Shown: one piece after another, positions 24,601 through 36,600 of the stretch
How positions within the stretch are numbered: position 1 is the stretch's first letter
How the letters are laid out: each line of letters starts with the position of its first letter
NCBI GenBank assembly: GCA_009741485.1
Contig: VKON01002658.1
Span: 1,308,545 to 1,372,544, forward strand
Direction of reading: 5' to 3'
Length of the DNA: 64,000 bases
Source: Malurus cyaneus samueli
Taxonomy: Eukaryota; Chordata; Aves; Passeriformes; Maluridae
Position numbers and translations under genes: made by a program
The notes under the pieces: model-generated
Database searches by the model: none
What the model saw: the letters and a program-made list of their open reading frames with translations, nothing else
Told to the model about the DNA's origin: nothing

Positions 24601-27600
24601 TGACACACACGCCATGTGTCAGGTTATACGTGCTCCGCACACATAGGAACAAATGACAACTCAATACTGAGGTGGTTATCTTCTAACACCCACCAAAAAA
24701 GTTGCCAGAAATGGCTACACTGGCTGTTTCACATGTAAGTAGATTCGAGAATATAAAGTTTTAATGATTAATACTTCATCTGAGAGAATTATTGGAAATA
24801 TGAGGTAACTCAAACGAGAGACACTGCTCTATAAGTAAAAGTATATCGTGTGAATTTTATTCTGACTCCAGATCGTAAAAATTGGTAGAGGAGTAACCGG
24901 TTACCATTATACGAGTGAAAACAAACAAAACCAGATAAAAAGCGTACATCACACTAAGCAAATATCTAATACGACCAAGACACACCTAGAATGGCGAGCT
25001 GGTCTTAGTCATCCCGTGCAGAAATATGTTTTCTCTTTTGATAACTGAGAATAACGATTCCCAAAATCATTGAACATATCCTCTTCTGATTTAACGAGGG
25101 AACAAAACACAATAAGCACAAAAGTGTAAATGTAGCCATAGTGTCCTTGTGAGCAATACCATGTGGCGATAAATATATTTTTCATTTGAATCAACCAACA
25201 AATGAAGAAAAGTATAATACATCGAAAATCTAACATGAAATTTGGTTAAAAAATCAAACACTGGACAATTTCTCGTTGTTTGTATATATCACACCGAGAG
25301 AATACCTACGATTAAGTTAGGCTTATTTATAACACAACTGGCTATCTTTATCCACTAACTTATCTGTTGCGCAACTCCGTTAAATGTACAGTCAAATCGT
25401 CATCTGGAGAGAGAGTGTAGGGCCAATAATATCCATCAGGTGCTATTGCTTTCACTACAATGGCACTAAAACTAAAGGAAGCAATATTGGGAGAAATATA
25501 GCATTATATCTACTAGAATTATATATTATACACATACATCAAGAAGCTTAGTGTTTCATACGAATTGTCAGTACAGATCCTAAAAATGGAGTACAAAAAC
25601 TTGTCCATTATAGCAATGAGAAGAGAGTTTACTAAGAAATCAAAGCACACTTCTATTGACTTCAAGCATAACACATCCCTCACTGCTCCTACATGAACAA
25701 TCATTATCAGAAACCGCACATAAAGTGGTATGCTGCGATAATCAAAAAACCCGCAATAATATTCATAATAGAGAAAAAATAACATCAAGCTCTGCTAAAT
25801 CAATTACTGATGTTTTTTGGATATCTCATATTAGGAGGTATAAATAAATGCAGATGCTGTAGAATTACCCTGACCTATAATGCACACCTTCGATTCTAAT
25901 TTTTTGTGGATGCTCGTAACCGCAAGGACGAGAAGTGACGACAATTGATTTCTTTGCGTGTGCTATGGTTCATGAGAGTGTGTTAGCCATTCTTGTCGAG
26001 AGAAAAAATAATAGACCTTCAACATATTCAAGTGGGCTATTTCTGAGAGGTTATTATTTCTCAATCCCTTCCTGAGGCTTCAACGCCACCAATATAAACG
26101 TTTAGAATCTCTACCATTGTACACGATACATCTCCCTAAGGAAAAGCTGATGTCGAGTACGGAGTCACTCTTGTAGGCTGTCCCAGTAGCGAGAGCAAGC
26201 CAGCATAAGTATGTAATAGATCCATGGTATCCAGAAGAGAAGTGTTATTATTAGACTGAGCTGCGACTCTAGGTGGATCTCTTGTGAACAGAGAGTGAAC
26301 CGGATGTGCACAAAGCGCCAATTTACAGTCTCTCCTCATCCGGAAGATTTCTTTGTCTAGTCTCTCGTGGCCCAGGCTCCTACCAAAGTGTCCTTTCTGG
26401 CGTACAATTTTTAATAAAAATAAATCCCAAGAGTAATTTGCTGAATCTCTTTCCTGTTGGTCTCAAACAAACTAACTAGACAGGATAGAGTGGACCTCCA
26501 TTCGTGCTCCACACAAGCCATCCTGCTGAGAAAAAGAACTGTCCGCAATCTGCATCATAAAATCACATCCGAGAGCGCGCTAGCGTGACAGTCCCTTCTC
26601 GAAAAATATCATTATTATGCCACCGTAAGTATTCAATTAACAAAAACTCATTTTGCTCCTATGGCAGCTGAAGAAGACAGGCAGGCAGCCTTCTATCTCC
26701 CGGATCCCATGAAATCTGATCATATTTCCCAACTGAAATCATTTTCGCCCAGCAAATGGGCCACAATCAAAGAGTTTCAATTTCCACACGCACATATAAT
26801 TTCTACAAGGTATCGTTATTTAAACGCCTTCATCTATAAGCTTCTCCTCATCGATGAGATTCTAAATATCCTCTAACAACAATCATCTCATCTCTATTCC
26901 CCAAGTGCCTAGATCCCACAGAATTCAATGACTTTGCTATGCACCCAATCACATTCCGTCAATTTCACCAACACATGATCCCTTTCTACATAATACCCTC
27001 TATTTTGTTCTCAACCCATTGCATATCTCCTCCACCAAAACACTAACGAGAACAACATGAGTTTTGCCTACTTAAGTGATTTCCCTACTTAAATTTTCTC
27101 TTCTGTTCCTGCAGTTCCCTGAAGGATTCTGGAGAGCACTGGCTGGAAGCATATCTGCATGGATAGAAACTGGCAATTCTGCCAAAGGAATCCCTTCACC
27201 AAATAACTGCTTCCAAGAGGAAGGACTCACCATCCCTGTGTGTGTCTTCAGGCACAGGAATTCAGGAGCTGGGCAAAGTTAATTTCAGTAAGAATCAAGT
27301 GGGAAGGTGGCTTCAAGATACATTTTTTCCTTGTTCCCAGCCATGAACCTCTGTTTTTTTTTTCCTGCTTTCCATCTCAGAATTCAGAGATGGGCTTTCA
27401 AACTTGGGGAGAATCAGCTCTTGAATCAGCTTGATCAGTTTAACTTCATTGGAAGTGCCAGCTCATTGCTTATGGAAGAAGTTTGGAAGGAAATTCTTCA
27501 CAGAGTCATAGAAATGTGGAATGGTTTGAGTTTTTGAAATAGGACCTAGAATTATTCTTCTTCTACTCCCTGCCCGTTGGCAGGGACACCTCCACTATCC

Positions 27601-30600
27601 CAGGTTGCCCCAAGCCCATCCAGCTTGGCCTTGAACACTTCCAGGCTGGGGCAACCACAGTTTCTGTGGGAAACCTGCTCCAGTGCCTCAACAATACACG
27701 AATTTTCTTCCTAATCAACCCAGTCTACCATCCCTGTCAGTTTAAAACTCTTGTCCTTCATCCTGTCCCTGCAAGTCCTGGTAAAATCTCTCTTTCCATC
27801 TTCCTCACAAGCTTCTTGCAGTATTAAGGTCTCCTTAGTGTTTTTGGCTTAGTAAGAAAAGCAGGAAAAGTGCAGGAAGTCAGGAGACATTAAGCCAGGG
27901 GGAATTTTTAAGGGATATTCTAGAACACATCCAGTGAAGGTGAAAAGGACAAGGTGGCCTGAGGCACGTCCCTGTCACTTCAGATCACGTGTGGACCCCT
28001 CGCTCTGACTATTAAGTGTTGCAATCAGTTCATGGATTGCACGGGCAGGCAGATGAGCTGGGGGCTGGGAACACAGTTTGTATGGCACGTGGTATTTATG
28101 GGCATAAATAGGTGTTTTAATGGAGTGCTGACTGTGCTGTCTGATTTGCTTTCTGGTGTAGACCAACTGTGAATCAAGTTGAGAAGCCCAGGTCACTGAG
28201 GGGTAGGTCCAGACTTCAAGGGTATTTAGGGCACTCTTGCTTCTACATAGATTACATTTTATCCAAAAGTTTACCTCCCAGAGGTTTAGTACAATTAGTA
28301 ATTACACAATAATTATGAATAAAATTCTTCATCACGATTTTTAGATGGAGGTCAATGCCTCTTTTAGAACACGTGTGTGACCTCTGATTAACCTTGCTGA
28401 TTTTGCAAAGAAATTATGATTCAATTACATTTCCTAAGGCCACATAGAGCAAATATATTCCTTTATGGGACTGGCAGAACCTGTGGTGCTGCACCCACAT
28501 CACTGACCCAAACCCACAAAGGTTTTCATGGCAAAAACCTGGAATGCAAATAAACAAATTTGCCCATAAAAAGCGAAAGGCCAGTGGTTCCCTTCTCCCC
28601 CCCCCCCCCCCCCCCCCTACTGAGCCATTCACACCGACATTCAATGGAATAAATCATCTAAAGGAGGAAGATGTGGGAGATTTAAAATCACCTAGATGTG
28701 TTGCAGTTTACAGACACCAATATTCCTCTCCTGGGTAACAAGAACAAGCCCAACAAACAAAGCAGGAGGAATTTGGACTTCTTATATTTGCCTTTGCTTT
28801 TTTCAAAACAACTCCAGCTCTTTATTTATATTTTTTGTGTGTAGGTGCAAGTATCCATAACACTGTTCCGGTTCTTTCATAATAAAGGCTGACAAATGCT
28901 TTTGAAAAGGGTGCTGTTTAAAAAAAATACACCTGTTATTAAAAAGTGCTTAAAATGTAGTTTGGAAATCCCTGCTAACTAGTACCTAAAGCAACCCTGT
29001 GTTCCCAAATCCAGGGATGATTAGAATGGTGATGTCCATAATTATTTGCAAAAGCAGAAACATTTTACAAGCATTTGAGGGCTAATACTGTCTTAAGATG
29101 ATGCAAGGATTTCATGGTACTACATGAAGACATTTTAAAATTGAAGTCTTGCTGAAGCTAATATAAATATTAAAGATTCCTCCTTTTTTTTCTGTTTTAC
29201 CAGTGAGACTTGAAAGCTGTGCTGATTCTGAGTCTCACTGAAACCAATACTGGGCTGAATCAAAATGATTCTTTGTGGTGTCAGTCTCATAAATCAAACA
29301 GATCATTTGCAGTGTTTAATTAGAATTCTGCTTATTTGAATGTCATTATTTATTGAGTCTTTTTTCAACCTGGTTTTAATTAAAGCATTTCTGTCTCTAT
29401 TTGTCTCAACAGGCTGCTCTGTGTCAATAATAATTTCTTTATCTGTTTAATAAAGGTTATTAACAGTGGAGATGGCTTACCTTGGCTAAATTCTAACATG
29501 GTGCACAAACTCCAAGGGGTCAGGTGAAAACTGTAATATTCCCTGAAAGACAATATTGGCCATCTGGAATACCTGGAAGAGAAGAGACAAGGAAATACGC
29601 GGGGTGCTTTGCAGAATCCTGCTGGCAGCAGGAGTTTGTGCTGAGGTGAATGTTTTTGTCGTCCTTTTGTTGCAGGCGTCTTTTTTTACTCATCTTCCGC
29701 CCACCCACCACCTGGAAGCATTTCCCTTATGCAGGTAGAGCAAAAGCTCTTTTGTATCATTTTGTCCTTCACTCAGGCCCCAGATTCAGGGATGCAATTG
29801 GATAAGGTGGTTTGGGTGGAATCTGACAAGAAGGATTTAGAAACGGATTGAACATCTCCCTTTCCTGCTGTTGTCCTATTCTGCGTGGCAACACCTCAGC
29901 CTAGAACCTCTTTCCTGAGTGTGAAATTATTCACTTATGCACTGATTCCTCTTACCAGCCACCCCTGCAAAAAAAATCCTTCCATTTTATGGCCTGATGC
30001 TCTTTCAATAATGGGGAAGCTGTTCCTGCTTTTTTTTTCCTTCTTTTTTTTTGTCTTTTTTCATCCCAAATCCTCCCTGATCCCAAAAATTCATCCCCAA
30101 ATCCTCCCTGGATCCCACAAAATTCATCCCCAAATCCTCCCCTGGATCCCACAAAATTAATCCCCAAATTCTCTTCTAGATCCCACAAAATTCATCTCCA
30201 AATCCATCCCCAGATCCCACAAAATTCATCCCCAAATCCTCCCTGATCCCACAAAATTCATCCCAAATCCTCCCCCCACTCCTTGATGAGCACTCAGGGT
30301 CCTGCTGGATTTTGGGAGATTTGTAGGGACACAGAACTAATTTATCTCTAATCAAATTAAATTATTTTAAAGATTTTTAGATTTTAAAGATTTTAGATTG
30401 TGTTTTTGGGTATCTGCTGACACATAACTGGGTGATTAAATGACTTAATTTTGTCCTAAAAAGCTCCAGGAACTAACACTCAAATAGGATTTCAAGAATT
30501 TATTTCCTAGCACTGTGGATTCCTGATTTTCTAGATTTTTCCTTTTCATTTTACTCCTTGTTTAAATCCACGCACAGTTTTTTTTTTTTTTCAGAATTAA

Positions 30601-33600
30601 AATCTTTACAAATATACAAAATTTTAGAAGCTGAGATCCTTAATTCAGGACTTCACAGTTCTTCAAAATTGCCTTCACAAAATTAATTTTGTCCACTTAA
30701 TTAATTGTAACACTCAGAAAAAAAGGGGAAAAAGCAAATTATTTAGTGAGAAAAAAATTGAAATATTATTTTGAGCTCCATAAGCCCCAANNNNNNNNNN
30801 NNNNNNNNNNNNNNNCCCAGCTTCCAGAGCTGAGTCAGGCTCAGGCTGAGCCCTGTGAGTCAGGCAGGGTCCTGCTGCTGCAGAGCCGGGGAAGTGGATG
30901 GTTTAAATACTGTGAGAATCTTTATCAGCACAGGAAATGACAGCTCATTAAAATACTAACCGTTAGGGCAGTTTAGATCACTGTCTGGAAAAAAATTAAC
31001 CATTGAGGGCTCAGAGGAGTCACAGCAGGAAAGGTTTAAAAAAGGGACTCGTTATGCAAATGAATCAGCTTTGCTAATTGTGGCATAAAAAATATTTCCA
31101 CTGAAATCTGGTTTAATTACGGGTTTAATTTTAATTATATAGTTTATAAAATATCTGACTTCCAAAGAAGTTGATACCACCGTGCTGGAGTGAAACTTTT
31201 GAGGGAGGGGTTGCCAAAATCCCCAAATTCAGTGCCTGTTCCTATAAGTTTTATCGTTTTGGAGCTGCAGGATGGATTTTTGTGATGTTCTTACAGAGAA
31301 ATGGGAATCTCCTACAATTTCTGTTTAATGGTGTTCTCCAGAATTGTTGGGAAGGTGGAAGAGATTGCTGCCAGCAGGGAAAGGGATTTTCCAAACTCAG
31401 AGCAGTGGATAACAGAGGGATTATTAATAATTATCTATATAATAATAATAAATAAGATTTTATAAAAATAATGATAAAAATAATAATTATATATAATATC
31501 CATCAAGTGAGGCTGGGACTCAATATTGCATCACCTCCCTGAGGTGTTTTCAGCCTCCTGTGCACCTTCTGTTCCCTCCTGGTGATCATTTCCAGGATAA
31601 AATAAAATAAAACAAAATAAATCTTCAATATTTGTAACCCCCCAGTGCTCCCTGTTTCCTGAGCACCCCTTGGGGATGGAGGGAACCCAAATTTCACACT
31701 CAGGGCTGCTGCACTGAGATTTTCATTTCCATTTTTCATTTCTATCAGGATCAGATTTTAGAAGAGCTCAGGGTTAATCAGCTGCTTCAGCATCACTCGG
31801 TGTCCAAGGCCTCTTAAAAATGAGAAACTTTCATTAACACTGAAAAAAAACCCCATGGTTTTATCCCCAAAATCAGAGGCTACACTGGCTTTTTCCCTTT
31901 TTTTTGAATTTTAATGATTTCTCTCTGGAAAACTGAAAAATATCCACGAGTGCTTTGAAAAAATGGGAATTTTATATCCAAAAATGAGAAACTTCCATTA
32001 ACACTGAAAAAAAAAATCATATTTTTGTCCCCAAAATCAGAGGCTACACTGGCTTTTCCCTTTTTTTGGAAATATTAACGAATTCTAATAATTTCTCTCT
32101 GGAAAAATGAACAAATATCCATGAGTGCTTTGAAAAAATGGGAATTTTATATCCAAAAAGGAGAAACTTTCATTAACACTGAAAAAAAACCCATGTTTTT
32201 ATCCCCAAAATCAGAGGCTACACTGGCTTTTTACTTTTTTTGGAATTGTAATGATTTCTCTCTGGAAAAGTGAGCAAATATCCATGTGTGCTTTCAAAAT
32301 ATATTTTGAAATAAATTCTATAGAATTTTATATAATTAAAATATAATTTTTTAGAATTTTATATTCCAAAAATGAGAAACTTTCATTAGCACTGAGAGAT
32401 TCAGTCACTCAATAGCAACCCCTACTTCAAAAATCTTTCAAGATGAAAATTAGCTTTTCAAAACTGCAAAATCATGATTAAATAAATAAGTGTTTTAATA
32501 TTAGTAAAATGCAGATGACTGGAATATCAAACAACTTCCAATTTTTTGTGAGCTGACCCAAGGAAAATACAATTTTTTCTTCTATGGGTTTGGTTCCTTT
32601 GAGAAAAATTCTCCCTATAATTCCAATTAATTCCAATTCTGTTAAAAATATTTAAAATTTCCCAACAATCTCCTAAAAAGCAGTGACTGATGTTTGAGGT
32701 GCAAGTGGAAAAGCAAATTAATAAATGGTTCAGGATATTTTAAACTCACTTTTGCTGGAACTGCAGTGGAGGTTTTTGGGGCAGGCTCTGCAGGTTTTTG
32801 GTGTAATTTTTAAAATAATCCCAGAGTAATTTTGCTGAATCTCTGTCCTGTGGTGCTTCAAACAGATGGGAATCCTCCCCCAGATCCCACAAAATTCATC
32901 CCCAAATCCTCGCCCAGATCCCAAAAAATTCATCCCCAAATCCTCCCCCGGATCCATGAATTAATCCACAATTTTCCCCAGATCCCACAAAATTCATCCC
33001 CAAATCCTCCCCCATATCCCATGAAATTAATCCACAAATCTTCCCCCAGATCCCACAGAATTCATCCCCAAATCCTCCCCCAGATCCCACAAAATTCATC
33101 CCCAAAATCCTCCCCCAGTCCCCAATTCTCTCTTCTGCTGATCAAAACCTGGGTTAGGGAAACTGGGGCTGGGGCTGATCAAAACCAGGATTAGGGTTAG
33201 GGAAACCTGGGGCTGATCAAAACCTGGGTTAGGGTTAGGGAAACTGGGGCTGGGACTGGCCAAAACCAGGATTAGGGTTAGAGAAACCTGGGACTGATCA
33301 AAACCTGGGTTAGGGTTAGGGAAACCTAGGTGAGGGAAACCTAGAGCTGATCAAAACTAGGGTTAGGGAAACCTGGGACTGCTCAAAACCAGGATTTAGG
33401 GTTAGGGAAATCTGGGACTGCCCAAAACCTGGGTTACGGAAACCTGGGACTGCTCAAACCTGGATTAGTTTTAGGGAAATTTGGGAGCTGGGCTGCCCAA
33501 AACTTGGATTTAGGGTTAGGGAAATGGCTGGACTGGCCCAAACCAGGATTAGGGTTGGGAAATCTGGACTGCCCAAACTGGATTAGGGTTAGGGGAAACG

Positions 33601-36600
33601 GGGGCTGGGACTGCTCAAAACCAGGATTAGGGTTAGGGAAACCTGGGGCTGCCCCAAAACTAGGATTTAGGGTTAAGGAAACCTAGGACTGCTCAAAACC
33701 TGGGTTAGGAGATATAGGGAAAACATATAGAAAGTTATAGAGAGTTAGAGAGAACTTAAAAAGGAGAAAAAAAAATGATACAAAACCTAGGAATTTTAGA
33801 GAAGAAATATAAGAGAGAACAATGGAAGATGCACCCAAAAAAACCTGGATTAAATAGTTTTAGGGAATATTGAGACTGGGTGGGCCCAAACCTTGATTAG
33901 AGGTTAGCGAAAAACCACAGGTGAAAGGACTGCTCAAAACCTGAATCCTGGGAGCTGGGGCTGCCCAAAACCAGGATTTGGGGTTAGGGAAACATGGGGT
34001 TGCCCAAACCTGGATTAAGATTAGGGAATCCTGGGAGCTGGGGTTTCCCAAACCTGGATTAGGATTAGGGAATCCTGGGAGCTGGGGCTGCCCAAACTTG
34101 GATTAGGATTAGGGAATCCTGGGAGCTGGGGTTTCCCAAACCAGATCCTGGATCCTTGGGGCTCCCCAATCCTGAATCCTTGGGGTTCCCCAATCCTGGA
34201 TCCTCAGGGCTCCCCAATCCTGGATCCTCAGGACTCCCCAAACCCAGATCTTTGGGGTTCCCCAAACCTGGATCCTTGGGGCTCCCCAATCCTCGATCCT
34301 CAGGGTTCCCCAATCCCAGATCCCAGCTCCCTTTCCAGCCAAACCTGGGCTCCCCAGTCCCTGAACATAAATCTGGTTTAAGGTCAGGATCAAGGGGAAG
34401 GTTTGGGGTTAAAGGCTCCTGGGCAGGTTGGTTTGAAGGAAGGAAGGGGAACCTGGTGAAGGTGACAGAGCTCAGACAGGCCCAGGGTGGACGTGGCCTC
34501 CACCTGAGCCACGCTCCAGTGCCCCACAAGGCTCCAGGGCTCTCTTCCTCCTTGGGACATTCTGTTATGTTCAATGGATGTTTCAAAATTAGGAATTGCA
34601 ACATCTCTGACCTGCCTGTCCTCAGCCCTGCTCACTGCTGCTCTTCAGAACAAAGCTGCTGCTTCCTTTTTAAAGATTCTTTTTTAAAAAACTCAATTTA
34701 GGAAAAAACCTTTGCTTATTCAGAGTTAAATCCTTCAAGCCTTTTGCAAATAAACTCTTCTAATTCTGTCGTGATCCACGGGAAGGCTTTCAACACCAGA
34801 GCTGCTCAGGTTTCAGCCCCTTTCGGGGCACTAAAGCCATTTTTGTGTGCACACATCACATCCCCCAGGTTTCTGCTGCTGAGTTTTGAGCCAACAAGTG
34901 TCAGGGGTGTTGGTTCAACCTTCCCAAATTCCTCTCAGGAGGTTGGCAAGGCGCTGCCCAGCTCTTCCTACCCCAGCACAAGATTTCTGGTGCAGCCCTT
35001 TATCACCCCTCCCCTGGTGTTCTACAAAAATCACCTAAACCTGAGTTGTAAATGATTTTTGACTACAAAACCCCCACGGATCTCTGAGCAAACTTTCCAG
35101 TGACATCAGTGCCCGTGATCTCATTTGTGCTGTTTTGGTGAAAGGAACACCACGCTCCCTTTACCAGCATCAACTGAGATTAACTGGGAAGGGAAGAATT
35201 ATGGCACAAGGAATAGCAGCAAACTGGTTTGTCCAGGCAGCGTTTCCTGGCATCAAAAATCTGCTTTTTTTTTTTTTTCAGCTGTGCAGTCACTCACAGA
35301 GCTGGGAACTAAAAATCTGCTTTTCTTTCAGCTGTGTAGAGCTGGGAAAGGTGGGAGCTGCTGCACAAAAAGCCCTGGGTTAAGGACACTTAACAGAAGT
35401 TCTGCTGGTTTTGGGTGCATTTCCAGAGTTTGTTGGATTCTCAGAGGTCACACCCACAGAACGTGGCACTGAGGGACTTAAACATCAAAGCAGCCGAATT
35501 CCACTGGCTTGTTTTAACTTCCAATTAATTTATTCATTTATTAATTAACTGAATAGGTGAGTCTCAGAATTAGGAAGGCATCAAAAGAGCTGTGGCTGCC
35601 TCATCCCTGGATGTGCCCAAGTGTTGGATGGGGCTGGGAGCAGCTGGGACAGGGGGAGGTGTTCCAGGAGTGGGATGGGAATTTTAGGATCCCTTTAGGA
35701 TCCCTTCCAACCCAAACCTTTCAGGGATTCTGATTTCCTACAGGCAGCAATTCCCTGTCTTTGTAGGATTCACCCCTGGAGCAGCACCTTTGGGAGGAAC
35801 AGCCCCAAACACTGCAGCTCATCATTAAATACATCCATAACCGGGTGGGATTTCTCCCTAAAAAAATGCAGATTTTATTTTTTTTTTTTTCTGAACATTT
35901 ACCACCAGAATGAATGGCAGCAGTCCTGTGGATGCTGTGTGCTTTGGGAACTCATGCAGTGGTTTTCTGGGAATTCTCAATCCACTTTTCAAAGTGCTCC
36001 TTCCCAGAAAACATCACCCTGACCACTGGGACTTCACCAACAGCTGTAGGTACAGAACAGGAACGGAAACACTGAGAGCCAAAAACCCCACAAATAATTC
36101 AATATTTGAATGGGGCAGGGTTTGGCCTAAAATCAGCATTAAAACCTTTCTTCCCAACAAGGTTTGCTGCTACCACTCACCCTCTGTCCTGTTTTTGTTC
36201 TCCAGCTACCAGCAAAAAATTCTAAAAAAAACCTGGAATTCTCTGTAAACAGCTTCTTAATTTCCTAGCACATTTTCTTTTCTTTTTCATTTTTTTTATT
36301 TAATTAATAAGAAAAGTATTTTATGATCTGTCTGTAATGGAGTCCTAGACAAAACTATAAAATCAAATTAAATGATATTAAAGCAGCCTGGTTATGGCAG
36401 GCTCAGTGTGGGACCAGCAGCATCCAGTGACAATAAAGAGCAAACTCTGCACAGGTTTGCATTTTGACTAAAAATCCCATAATAGTCAAAAAAATTCTCC
36501 TTGGCTTATAAAATCAGATATTGTCAGACTTTTATCTCACAAGTCAATCTTCTGTCTAGATCCTATTTATCCTGGATATCAACACGTTCATTATTTTCAG

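Larger units (their letters stand above)
27086..30056. other. Clean non-coding segment of uncertain placement
   Basis: Sequence quality is normal again. It holds a CR1 fragment (27498-27850) and a 21-base C run at 28597-28617. No exon of VMP1 or of the desaturase was recognised. As it is bounded by the degraded block and the N gap, its position in this intron is not secure. Confidence 0.5.

Noticed and set aside
22591..27085. Possible viral or bacterial insertion because of the odd sequence texture
   Set aside because: No recognisable coding frame, and ordered islands match the local sequence at 30.8-33.1 kb. A degraded local copy explains it.
27100..27300. Possible extra exon after a ttcctgcag acceptor
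   Set aside because: The downstream frame matches neither VMP1 nor a desaturase, and no fitting donor or phase was found.
30746..30940. Open frame running through the N gap
   Set aside because: It exists only because N codons were read as residues.
34065..34604. Minus-strand frame of 179 residues with [15 protein letters not shown] repeats, and a 181-residue plus frame
   Set aside because: Produced by the 26-bp repeat at 34.14-34.33 kb; both strands are open for the same reason.
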